Source: Candidatus Leucobacter sulfamidivorax
Lineage (GTDB): Bacteria; Actinomycetota; Actinomycetes; Actinomycetales; Microbacteriaceae
Assembly (NCBI GenBank): GCA_016771945.1
Contig: QZLF01000002.1
Span: forward strand, 1-64,000
Direction of reading: 5' to 3'
DNA: 64,000 bases
The notes beneath the pieces were generated by a model, which saw only the letters and a list, made by a program, of their open reading frames with translations, was not told where the DNA came from and searched no databases. Every line of letters begins with the position of its first letter. Within the stretch, counting starts at the first letter, position 1. Positions 37,092 through 44,617 of the stretch are shown here, piece after piece. The translations under genes were made by a program, and so were the position numbers.

Positions 37092-38107
37092 GCGTGCTCC
37101 ATGCTGCTGTCGCCGCGATCCGCGCGCAAACCGATGCGCGCTACGCCAGAGTCGAGTCCCAACAGCTGCGCCTCGGCCCGTTCCAGGAGAGCTTCTTCAG
37201 CAGGCGTCACCTCGAATGTCACGCGTGGATCGATCATGGCGTCACGAATCTCAACCACTTCGCGATGCAATCGTCCTTCAGGGTCGTCAAGACTGGCGCC
37301 GAGGGCATCCGTGCCGCTGAGCCCGGGGCGAACGCTCGTGGCCCGCTGCCAGAGCGGTTCCAGCTCCCTCGTGATCTGCGCTATCTGCGAGCGCCGTGTG
37401 CGTTCACGCAGCGACCTGACAACAGGTTGGCCCGCGAACCCGGCGCACAAGAACAGGAAAGTGAGCAGCGAGAGCGGCCCGTATGCTTCGCCGAATGTGC
37501 GCATCAGTTCCAGCTGACCCGCGACGTGTGCGACATCCATTACGAGGACCACGGCGGCCAAACCCACGCCGCACGCCGAACCAAGGAGCAAGAGGAGTGC
37601 CGGGATGCGCTGGATGCCGGTGCCGACGCGGAGTTGGCGTGCCGCCAACGCGAGCATGGCAGCGAGAACGATGCCGCAGTAGGTGAAGCCGATCATTGAG
37701 TAGGCGGCCGTTACCGGTTGGTCGCCGAGGTCAAGCATGAATGTCGCGGTCGACGCCCCTCGGTCGATGAAGAAGAACAACACCGTCGTCGTGACCAGGG
37801 CAAGGATCAGCGCGGGGCGCCCGACGGCGGCTCGCACCAGCCGGGGACGATACTCACCAGCCTTCATTGCCGCGCGGCCCAGAAAGAAGAGACCGATCAT
37901 CAGGAGAGCATCCGAAAGTAGAGTCGCGATGTTTGTTCCGCCGAAGACGGGATCGACAGCGAGGTAGATCGCGTCGACGTTGAGGGTCATTGCGATGGCG
38001 ATCGTGACCGATGCGTAAGTAATGCTGCGATCAGGGCGCCCGCGTCGCAGGACCAGCAGGCTCGCTACGAGAACCCACATCAGGATCGCAACGAGCGTCT
38101 GGATCAC
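37088..38107 (-). CDS. multi-pass membrane protein, resembles MAB_1171c-type partners of ImmA peptidases
   Basis: A 339-residue protein with about seven transmembrane helices in the first two thirds (starting LVAILMWVLVASLLVLRRG) and a cytoplasmic C-terminal domain of about 100 residues (RSLRERTRRSQIAQITRELEPLWQRATSVRP). Helix pattern and the tail LEPLWxR resemble the actinobacterial MAB_1171c-type membrane proteins usually encoded next to an ImmA/IrrE peptidase and an XRE regulator. It overlaps both neighbours by four bases. The gene itself is intact, but both partners are damaged. Its biochemical function is unknown. Confidence 0.7.
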   Translation of the reverse strand: MIQTLVAILMWVLVASLLVLRRGRPDRSITYASVTIAIAMTLNVDAIYLAVDPVFGGTNIATLLSDALLMIGLFFLGRAAMKAGEYRPRLVRAAVGRPALILALVTTTVLFFFIDRGASTATFMLDLGDQPVTAAYSMIGFTYCGIVLAAMLALAARQLRVGTGIQRIPALLLLLGSACGVGLAAVVLVMDVAHVAGQLELMRTFGEAYGPLSLLTFLFLCAGFAGQPVVRSLRERTRRSQIAQITRELEPLWQRATSVRPGLSGTDALGASLDDPEGRLHREVVEIRDAMIDPRVTFEVTPAEEALLERAEAQLLGLDSGVARIGLRADRGDSSMEHA

Positions 38108-38424
38108 CCGAAGACCTCGAAGTAGCGAGACTCGGCAAAAGCGGACCCTCGGATCCCTGCCGCGAGCCGGTCCGCCAGAGATTCCGCAGCAATCTCGGTG
38201 TCCGAGTCAAGGTCCTGGCGCCTGAGCAGGCGGGCGCGAGTGTGCGGAGGAATGTCCGGCAGGAGCACGTCCGCCTCTGTGCACTCGTCGCCGTCGCAGT
38301 GACCCAAGATCATGTGTGACAACTCGTGTAACACAAACTGCTGGCGATGCAGTGCGGAGTCCGTGCGCGCATGGATGATGATGTCGTCTGCGTTTGAGTT
38401 GTTGATGCGAAGTCCATCAAGAAG
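38104..38424 (-). pseudogene. ImmA/IrrE-family metallopeptidase, N-terminally truncated
   Basis: The open frame is bounded upstream by a TAA at 38425-38427 and reads about 106 residues to a stop overlapping the membrane-protein start. It contains the zinc motif HELSH (FVLHELSHMILGH) and a preceding strand (ADDIIIHARTDSALHRQQ), but the first 60-70 residues normal for this family are missing and there is no good start codon before the zinc motif. The break coincides with the edge of the cadmium module, so acquisition of that module probably removed the 5' end and any XRE regulator gene. Confidence 0.75.
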
Positions 38425-38469
38425 TTATTGGCAGCCGAGAGCAGCGTCGAGCTACCGGGCACGCTGAAG

Positions 38470-38489
38470 TACATCAGATGATGTATAGT
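38470..38489 (+). promoter_or_regulatory. CmtR operator and -10 box
   Basis: A perfect palindrome TACATCA-GA-TGATGTA (38470-38485) overlaps TATAGT (38484-38489). The -10 box is placed so that transcription would begin at or within a base or two of the ATG at 38496, implying a leaderless cmtR mRNA. A repressor bound here would block RNA polymerase directly. No -35 consensus is seen. Confidence 0.6.
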
Positions 38490-38495
38490 CATTGG

Positions 38496-38855
38496 ATGCT
38501 GACTCTTACGGATCGAATCGACGTGATGAACCGGCTCGGTCGGGCGATGGCCGACCCGACCCGCTCTCGCATCCTCCTGGCCCTCCTGGCTGGCCCGAGC
38601 TACCCGGCGGTGCTGTCTCGCGATTTGGGGCTTTCACGCTCGAACGTGTCAAACCACCTGACATGCCTGCGCGGGTGCGGGATCGTGGTGGCCGAGCCCG
38701 AGGGCCGACAGACCCGCTACGAGGTCGCAGACCCGCACCTCGCCCGCGCGCTGACGGCGCTGGTGGACGTGACGCTTGCGGTCGACGAGAGCGTGCCGTG
38801 CATGGACCCCGACTGCGGAGTCGAGGGCTGCGTGGCGGGGGAGGCTCGGGCGTGA
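38496..38855 (+). CDS. cmtR: CmtR-like Cd(II)/Pb(II)-sensing ArsR-family repressor
   Basis: A 119-residue repressor very similar in layout to mycobacterial CmtR: RLGRAMADPTRSRILLALLAGPSYPAVLSRDLGLSRSNVSNHLTCLRGCGIVV. The sensing cysteines are present, two in the recognition helix region (TCLRGC) and further ones in the C-terminal tail (ESVPCMDPDCGVEGC). Metal binding releases it from DNA. The ATG at 38496 gives the CmtR-like MLTLTDRI start. Its stop overlaps the ATPase start, so it is first gene of the cadmium operon and autoregulated through the palindrome just upstream. Confidence 0.9.
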   Translation: MLTLTDRIDVMNRLGRAMADPTRSRILLALLAGPSYPAVLSRDLGLSRSNVSNHLTCLRGCGIVVAEPEGRQTRYEVADPHLARALTALVDVTLAVDESVPCMDPDCGVEGCVAGEARA

Positions 38856-40756
38856 GCGCGGTCACGGGTTCGCAGGTCGAGCACGTCGACCTCGACGACG
38901 ATGATGACGATGATCGGCCGTGGTATCGGAGCCCCAGCGTTCTGATCCCGATCGCTTCGGGTGTCGCGTTCGCCGCCGGTCTGGTGTGCGAGTGGACCGG
39001 CGCCGAGACCGCGGGTCTGGTGCTGTTCTGGATTGGCTTGCTGCTGGGCGCGTACACCTTCGTGCCGGGCGCGCTGCGCAAGCTGTTCACGAAGGGCAAG
39101 CTCGGCATCGGGCTGCTGATGACGATCAGCGCCACCGGTGCGGTGATCCTCGGCTACGTCGAGGAAGCCGCCGCGCTGGCGTTCCTGTACTCCATCGCGG
39201 AGGCGCTGGAAGACAAGGCGATGGACCGTGCCCGCGCCGGGTTGCGGGCGCTGTTGAAGCTCGTGCCCGACACCGCACTCGTCAAACGCGGCGACGCCAC
39301 GGCCGAGGTCGAGGCGAAGGAGCTGCGCGTCGGGGATGTCCTCGTGGTCCGGCCGGGCGAACGCATCGCCACCGACGGCACCGTGCGCGCCGGGCGGAGC
39401 AGCCTGGACACGTCCGCGATCACGGGCGAGTCGATCCCGGTCGAGGTCGAACTGGGCACCGACGTGTCGGCCGGGTCGATCAACACCACCGGCGTTCTCG
39501 AGGTCGAGGCTACCGCCGCAGGCACCGACAACTCGCTCACCACCATCGTGGAGCTGGTCGAACAGGCGCAGGCTGAGAAGGGCGACCGTGCCCGCCTGGC
39601 CGACCGGATCGCCCGACCGCTGGTGCCCGGCGTGATGATCCTCGCCGTGCTGGTCGGCGTGCTCGGGTCGCTGCTGACCGGCGACTGGGAGCTGTGGATC
39701 ACCCGCGCCCTGGTGGTGCTGGTCGCCGCGTCGCCGTGCGCGTTGGCGATCGCCGTCCCGGTGACTGTAGTCTCCGCGATCGGCGCTGCTTCGAAGTTCG
39801 GGGTGGTCGTGAAGTCCGGGGCTGCGTTCGAACGGTTCGGCGGCATCCGTCACCTTGCCGTCGACAAGACTGGCACCCTGACCCGCAACGAGCCCACCGT
39901 GATTCGCGTCGTGACCGCCGCGGGCGTGACCGAGGAAGAGGCGCTAGCTTGGGCGGCGAGCCTCGAAGGCAACAGTACGCATCCGCTGGCCGCCGCAATC
40001 ACGAATGCCGTATTCGATGCCCCGATCGCTGAAGGCGTCACCGAGACCGCCGGACATGGCATCACCGGCACCCTCGACGGTGCCCGTCTCGCCGTGGGCA
40101 GCCCCCGCTGGCTCGACGCGGGCACGCTGACCGACCAGGTGCAAGCGATGGAATCCGAGGGGATGACCGTCGTCATCGTCCACCGCAACGATCAGCCAGC
40201 CGGGGCGATCGGGGTGCGGGACGAGCTACGCCCCGAGGTTCCCGAGGTCATCGCCACGCTGAACCGCCGCGGGATCGGGGTGACGATGCTCACCGGCGAT
40301 AACGCGCGGACCGCCGCTGCCTTGGCCGACCAGTCCGGCATCAAGGACGTGCGCGCCGAGCTGCGCCCCGAGGACAAAGCAACCGCCGTCGCGGAGTTGT
40401 CGAAGTCTCAGCCCACGGCCATGATCGGCGACGGCATCAACGATGCTCCCGCTCTCGCGGCCGCGGATGTTGGGATCGCGATGGGGGCCAAGGGCGCGGA
40501 TGCCGCGATCGAATCCGCCGACATCGCCTTCACCGGCCACGACCTGCGCCTCATCCCGCAGGCCCTTGCCCACGCCCGCCGCGGCCGCAACATCATCAAC
40601 CAGAACGTCGTGCTGTCGATCGCGATCATCGTCGTCCTTCTGCCGTTGGCAATTACTGGAGTCCTCGGACTTGCCGCGGTGGTGCTCGTGCACGAGGTCG
40701 CGGAAGTCGTCGTCATCCTCAACGGACTCCGCGCAGCGCGGCGCACCAAGGCATGA
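38852..40756 (+). CDS. cadmium-exporting P1B-type ATPase, CtpG-like
   Basis: A 634-residue metal ATPase starting at a GTG that overlaps the cmtR stop. It lacks an N-terminal HMA domain and has instead an Asp run (DLDDDDDDDR) that may attract cations. The metal-site motif in helix 6 is SPC (294-296) rather than CPC, as in mycobacterial CtpG, which is itself controlled by CmtR. Phosphorylation site DKTGT has D338; TGES, MLTGDN and GDGINDAP are intact. It exports Cd(II) or Pb(II). It is coupled to lspA by ATGA. Confidence 0.9.
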   Translation: MSAVTGSQVEHVDLDDDDDDDRPWYRSPSVLIPIASGVAFAAGLVCEWTGAETAGLVLFWIGLLLGAYTFVPGALRKLFTKGKLGIGLLMTISATGAVILGYVEEAAALAFLYSIAEALEDKAMDRARAGLRALLKLVPDTALVKRGDATAEVEAKELRVGDVLVVRPGERIATDGTVRAGRSSLDTSAITGESIPVEVELGTDVSAGSINTTGVLEVEATAAGTDNSLTTIVELVEQAQAEKGDRARLADRIARPLVPGVMILAVLVGVLGSLLTGDWELWITRALVVLVAASPCALAIAVPVTVVSAIGAASKFGVVVKSGAAFERFGGIRHLAVDKTGTLTRNEPTVIRVVTAAGVTEEEALAWAASLEGNSTHPLAAAITNAVFDAPIAEGVTETAGHGITGTLDGARLAVGSPRWLDAGTLTDQVQAMESEGMTVVIVHRNDQPAGAIGVRDELRPEVPEVIATLNRRGIGVTMLTGDNARTAAALADQSGIKDVRAELRPEDKATAVAELSKSQPTAMIGDGINDAPALAAADVGIAMGAKGADAAIESADIAFTGHDLRLIPQALAHARRGRNIINQNVVLSIAIIVVLLPLAITGVLGLAAVVLVHEVAEVVVILNGLRAARRTKA

Positions 40757-41319
40757 CCGATCCCCTTGACGGCTCCGCTCCCTCCCCGGGATCAGCGGAC
40801 GCCGTGGAAGCGAGTTCTGCCCGCAAGCTGGCGCGGGTCCGGCTCCGCTGGTTCCTGCTCGCGTGCGCCGTCGCCGCCGGCGCAGTGCTGATCGACCAAG
40901 GCAGCAAGGCACTCGCCCTCGCAGAGCTCAGTGAGGATGACCGCATCCCGCTGTTGGGAGACTGGCTCGGCTTGCAGCTCGCGTTCAACCCTGGCACCGT
41001 CATGTCCCTCGGTTCCGACTCAACGTGGCTGCTCACCCTCATCGCCGCGGCGGCCTCCATCGCCCTGCTCATCGCCGCGACCCGCGCCCCCTCGGCCGGG
41101 TGGGCGGTCGCGATCGGCCTAGTGTGGGGCGGCGCAGTCGGCAACCTCCTGGACCGGCTGCTCGCCCCACCGGGGTTCGGCCGCGGTCACGTCACCGACT
41201 TCCTCGCTTACGGCAACCTGTTCATCGGAAACCTTGCCGACGTCATCCTCGGCGTCGGCGTCGCTCTCGGCCTCTTGCTCTACCTCCGCGGCCCACACCA
41301 CACCAGGAACGAACAATGA
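40753..41319 (+). CDS. lspA: signal peptidase II (lipoprotein signal peptidase)
   Basis: A 188-residue, four-helix membrane aspartic protease that cleaves lipoprotein signal peptides. The catalytic Asp residues lie in GNLLDRL and NLADVIL; DQGSKALA in the first helix and FNPGTVMSL are also family signatures. A 25-residue hydrophilic N-terminal extension is unusual but modest. It is translationally coupled to the cadmium ATPase gene. A second lspA beside metal ATPases recurs on mobile elements; the housekeeping lspA is presumably elsewhere, and the reason for the association is unclear. Confidence 0.9.
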   Translation: MTDPLDGSAPSPGSADAVEASSARKLARVRLRWFLLACAVAAGAVLIDQGSKALALAELSEDDRIPLLGDWLGLQLAFNPGTVMSLGSDSTWLLTLIAAAASIALLIAATRAPSAGWAVAIGLVWGGAVGNLLDRLLAPPGFGRGHVTDFLAYGNLFIGNLADVILGVGVALGLLLYLRGPHHTRNEQ

Positions 41320-41395
41320 TGGTCGCAGAGCATCAACGGCACGCGGCTGCCGGAAGCGCTGGGTCGCCAGGCAACTGGAACGCGGCGGTGGGCGC

Positions 41396-41974
41396 ATGAT
41401 TCTGTCCTCGGTCCTGCAGGCGATCGGCCTGTTCATCGCCACGAACATCGATGACATCATCGTGCTCTCACTGTTCTTCGCCCGAGGCGCGGGCCAGCGC
41501 GGGACCACCGCCCGAATCCTGGTCGGACAGTACCTCGGGTTCATCGGCATCCTGGGCGCGTCCGTGCTGGTGGCGCTCGGGGCGGGGGCGTTCCTGCCGC
41601 CAGAGGTCATCCCCTACTTCGGGCTCATTCCGCTGGGGTTGGGACTTTGGGCTGCGTGGCAAGCCTGGCGCAACCGCGGTGCGGACGATGACGATGAGGC
41701 AAAGGTCGAGGGCAAGACGGTTGGGGTGTGGACGGTGGCCGGGGTGACCTTCGCCAACGGCGGGGACAACATCGGCGTCTACGTCCCGGTCTTCCTCAGC
41801 GTGGGCCCAGCGGCCGTGGTGGCGTACTGCATCGTGTTCCTCGCCCTGGTCGCCGCCCTCGTCGGCCTGGGTAAGTTCGTCGCCACCCGCCGACCGATCG
41901 CCGAACTCCTGGAACGCTGGGAACACACCCTGTTTCCGATCGTGCTCATCGGCCTGGCATCTTCATCCTCGTGA
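41396..41974 (+). CDS. cadD: CadD-family cadmium transporter, C-terminus frameshifted
   Basis: A 192-residue membrane protein with about five helices. The N-terminus (LFIATNIDDIIVLSLFFARG) and the second conserved half (GVTFANGGDNIGVYVPVFLSV) carry the Asp-containing motifs of the CadD cadmium resistance family. The reading frame ends prematurely as IVLIGLASSSS. One base further, the next frame reads GIFILVSGGAFGL to a stop at 41995-41997, which is the expected terminal helix, so one G is missing in GGCCTGGCATC near 41955. This is either a real mutation removing the last helix or a sequence error. The ATG at 41396 is chosen by alignment to the first helix. Confidence 0.83.
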   Translation: MILSSVLQAIGLFIATNIDDIIVLSLFFARGAGQRGTTARILVGQYLGFIGILGASVLVALGAGAFLPPEVIPYFGLIPLGLGLWAAWQAWRNRGADDDDEAKVEGKTVGVWTVAGVTFANGGDNIGVYVPVFLSVGPAAVVAYCIVFLALVAALVGLGKFVATRRPIAELLERWEHTLFPIVLIGLASSSS

Positions 41975-42219
41975 GCGGCGGTGCCTTCGGCCTCTGAACT
42001 CGTAGCCGACTACGTACATGGCAGCGTGCTGTGATTGCTACCTGGCGGCTGAGTGTCCCAGTGTGCTCCGCGTGTCAGCGGCCCAGACGACGCGCTCGGC
42101 GCCGCTGCCTCAACTGAGCCCACGCTGACCGCGTAGGCATCGATCACGCGGTCGGTGCCGGTGCTGAAGGCGTCGCGGATACCACTTGGACCACCACATC
42201 GATGAGCCCGGCTCTTGTG

Positions 42220-43596
42220 TCAGGCACAGCAGGAGGTGGGGAGTTCGTTGCGGAAGAGGTTCGCTGTGAGGCGAATGCCTTCTGCCATGGTGAGGTACGG
42301 AGCCCACGTGTCGGCGAGTTGCGTGACGGTGAATCCGGCTTTGATCGCGTAGGTCGCGGCGAGCATCATCTCTCCAGCAGTGTCAGCGAGTGCGTGGACG
42401 CCGAGAACCCTCCCGGAGTCAGCATCGGCGACAATCTTGATGCCGCCTCGGGTGTCATGGTTGGCGATTGCGCGGGGCACGTCGGACAGTCGCAGGTAGC
42501 GGCAAGCGCACCGGTATCCGGCGGCGATGGCGTCTGCTTCGGTGATCCCGGCGGAAGCGAGCTGGGGCGAGGTGAACAGCACGGAGGGGAGCCCGGTGTA
42601 GTCAACATGCTCAGCGCTACCGAGTGCGTTCCGCGCAGCGATCTTTCCGGCCATCGCGGCGACGTACACGTACTGGGGCGCAGCGGTGACATCACCGGCG
42701 GCGAACACGGCCGGATTGGTTGTCCGCTGCAGTTCGTCGACGATGACGAAACCACGCGCGTCGGTCGCAATGCCCGCCGCGGCAAGGTCGAGTCTCTCGG
42801 TGCGCGGTGTGCGGCCGGTGGCTACGAGTACCCGTTCACCCACAGCCACAGTCCCCCGGGCCGTCGTCACGTGCGCCAAACCGTCGATACGTGCGATGCT
42901 CGTGGCACGGTCACCAATGACGGTAATTCCGTCAGCTAGGAAGGCTTTGCGGAGTTCCGAGGAAAGTTCGGGTTCGGCGTGCGGGGCGAGCCGTCCGATG
43001 ACGGTGACGTCGACCCCGAGCCGGGCGAAGAGTTGCGCTTGTTCCAGACCAACGAAACCCCCGCCGATCACGACCAGCGAATCGGGCAGCTCAGTCAGTT
43101 CCATCGCTGTGGTCGACGTCAGGTACTCGATTTGTTCGATACCGGGGATAGCCGGGATGAGTGGTTCTGCACCGGTAGCAATGAGATACGACTTGGCACG
43201 CACCGGTTGGCCATCTACGAGCAGCGTGGATGGACTGGCGAACGTGGCTGTGCCGGGAAGGATCTCGAATCCGTACGCGGTGGCGATGTCTGCGTACTTG
43301 GTTTGGCGGAGCATGCCGACCAGCTCGTCTTTTTGTTGCATGAGCGCGGCGAGGTCAACGTTGCCAGCAATCGTGGAGACGCTCGGGAACGGATTCGAGA
43401 TCGCGGCGTGGCGTATGTGAGCGGCCGCGAGGAGCGTCTTCGAAGGCACACAGCCCACGTTCACGCAGGTACCGCCGAGGGTGCCGGACTCGATGGCGAC
43501 GACGCTCGCACCCTCCAATCGGGCGTGGATTGCTGCGGACATTGCCGCGCCGCCAGTGCCGATCACCGCAAGGTCGAACTCGCTGTGTTGCGTCAT
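42220..43596 (-). CDS. merA: mercuric reductase, short form without HMA domain
   Basis: A 458-residue flavin disulfide reductase converting Hg(II) to Hg(0) with NADPH. FAD motif GTGGAAMSA (13-21) is followed by the redox pair C44VNVGC49 and NAD motif VIGGGFVGLE. The C-terminal vicinal cysteines C456-C457 (PTSCCA), which bring Hg(II) to the active site, are intact. The N-terminal metal-binding domain of many MerA proteins is absent, as in other compact forms. It is divergent from merR across a MerR-type dyad. No merT, merP or merB is in the window, so uptake proteins are missing or elsewhere. Confidence 0.92.
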   Translation of the reverse strand: MTQHSEFDLAVIGTGGAAMSAAIHARLEGASVVAIESGTLGGTCVNVGCVPSKTLLAAAHIRHAAISNPFPSVSTIAGNVDLAALMQQKDELVGMLRQTKYADIATAYGFEILPGTATFASPSTLLVDGQPVRAKSYLIATGAEPLIPAIPGIEQIEYLTSTTAMELTELPDSLVVIGGGFVGLEQAQLFARLGVDVTVIGRLAPHAEPELSSELRKAFLADGITVIGDRATSIARIDGLAHVTTARGTVAVGERVLVATGRTPRTERLDLAAAGIATDARGFVIVDELQRTTNPAVFAAGDVTAAPQYVYVAAMAGKIAARNALGSAEHVDYTGLPSVLFTSPQLASAGITEADAIAAGYRCACRYLRLSDVPRAIANHDTRGGIKIVADADSGRVLGVHALADTAGEMMLAATYAIKAGFTVTQLADTWAPYLTMAEGIRLTANLFRNELPTSCCA

Positions 43597-43650
43597 GGTA
43601 CTTCCCCCTATCGAACCGGGCCGTACGTTCGACCACTCGTAATAGGATGA

Positions 43651-43672
43651 ACCTTCAAGTACGGTTGAAGGT
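43651..43672. promoter_or_regulatory. MerR operator between merA and merR
   Basis: ACCTTCAA-N6-TTGAAGGT is a perfect dyad with the ACCTTC..GAAGGT form of MerR-family sites. It lies in the 100-bp divergent gap. On the minus strand TTGACC overlaps its edge and could be the -35 of merA, with an extended spacer across the dyad, the usual MerR arrangement. The -10 box is poor (TCATCC region). Confidence 0.65.
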
Positions 43673-43696
43673 CAAGCTGACTCCGGAGGTGTCACG

Positions 43697-44086
43697 ATGC
43701 GGATCGGGGAACTCGCCGAAAAGGCAAGGACTACTACGTCGACCCTCCGGTACTACGAAGAGCGCGGGCTACTGCCGCAGCCAGAACGAACCCCGACTGG
43801 GTACCGCAGCTATGGGGACGAGTCAATTCAGAGGCTTGAATTCATTGACCGGGCACGTGCCGCCGGGCTCACCCTGGCACAAACCGCAGAGATTCTGGAT
43901 GTTCGTGACTCGGGCCATTCGCCCTGCGATCACGTGCGAGGCCTCCTTGACCGTCAGCTCGTAGACATCGACGCGCTGATCGATAAGTTGCAGGCCTTGC
44001 GCTCCAACATCGTCGAGCTTCGCGCAAACGCCACGGCAACCGCATCCGAACCCTGCGCTCCAGAGTCCATCTGCCGCTACCTCTGA
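43697..44086 (+). CDS. merR: mercury-responsive MerR-family regulator
   Basis: A 129-residue regulator with an N-terminal MerR HTH (RIGELAEKARTTTSTLRYYEERGLLPQPERTPTGYRSY), a dimerisation helix, and three Hg-binding cysteines at C77 (SPCDHVRGLL), C120 and C126 (EPCAPESIC), matching the three-Cys pattern of Hg(II)-sensing MerR. It probably represses and activates merA and itself from the dyad 25 bp upstream. The gene is intact. Confidence 0.9.
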   Translation: MRIGELAEKARTTTSTLRYYEERGLLPQPERTPTGYRSYGDESIQRLEFIDRARAAGLTLAQTAEILDVRDSGHSPCDHVRGLLDRQLVDIDALIDKLQALRSNIVELRANATATASEPCAPESICRYL

Positions 44087-44271
44087 AGGACGTTCGCGAC
44101 ACATCGTCGCTGACGGCATGAGGTTCAGGTAGTACGACCGAGTGCCCGCGTTCGTGGCTCGGAGAGTGGACTTGGCGGATCGGGCTATGCCCCGCGGGAG
44201 ATGACCTGCGCACCTGGCTCTCGACCCTGTTCCGTCACCGCCGCGGGCGGTGTTCACGCCAAGGAGCCACC

Positions 44272-44583
44272 GTGTTCGAACTCATCACGACCCTCACCGC
44301 AGTCCTGCCGATGAATATCGACGTGACTCCCAACGACTCGGGGTTGCCCGGAATCGGTCAGTTGCGCGTCATCGTTGGCGCCGTCATGACGATCGGGCTA
44401 ATCCTGTCCGTGCTCGCACTGATCGTGTCGGCGATCGTGTGGGGATTCGGGGCCAACTCATCCAATCCCCACCTCGCCTCCCGCGGCAAGCTCGGCGTAC
44501 TCGTCTCCTGTGGCGCCGCCATCATCTGCGGTGCTTCCGTGACGCTGATCAACTTCTTCTGGAACGTCGGGCAGCAGGTGTGA
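44272..44583 (+). CDS. DUF6112-family small membrane protein, VirB2/pilin-like position
   Basis: A 103-residue protein with two hydrophobic helices (GAVMTIGLILSVLALIVSAIVWGFG and KLGVLVSCGAAIICGASVTLINFFW) separated by a short polar loop. This topology is that of VirB2/TrbC-type pilins and of DUF6112 proteins that begin actinobacterial conjugation clusters. The GTG at 44272 is preceded by AAGGAG at 44261-44266, a strong choice. It heads the mating-channel operon, followed 34 bp later by the VirB6-like gene. Confidence 0.78.
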   Translation: MFELITTLTAVLPMNIDVTPNDSGLPGIGQLRVIVGAVMTIGLILSVLALIVSAIVWGFGANSSNPHLASRGKLGVLVSCGAAIICGASVTLINFFWNVGQQV

Positions 44584-44617
44584 GCTTCGCGAATCCACCG
44601 ACTTCGAGAGCAACGCC

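Noticed and set aside
38310-38492. 60-codon frame MTIHHLMYF.. on the minus strand as a small gene
   Set aside because: It is out of frame with the ImmA remnant, spans the junction of two modules, and has no ribosome site or recognisable features.
39731-39739. SPC instead of CPC in the cadmium ATPase as a loss-of-function mutation
   Set aside because: SPC is the normal form in CtpG-like ATPases, and all other catalytic motifs are intact.
42110-42307. 65-codon minus-strand frame beyond merA
   Set aside because: Overlaps the merA terminus in another frame and has low-complexity composition; not supported as a gene.
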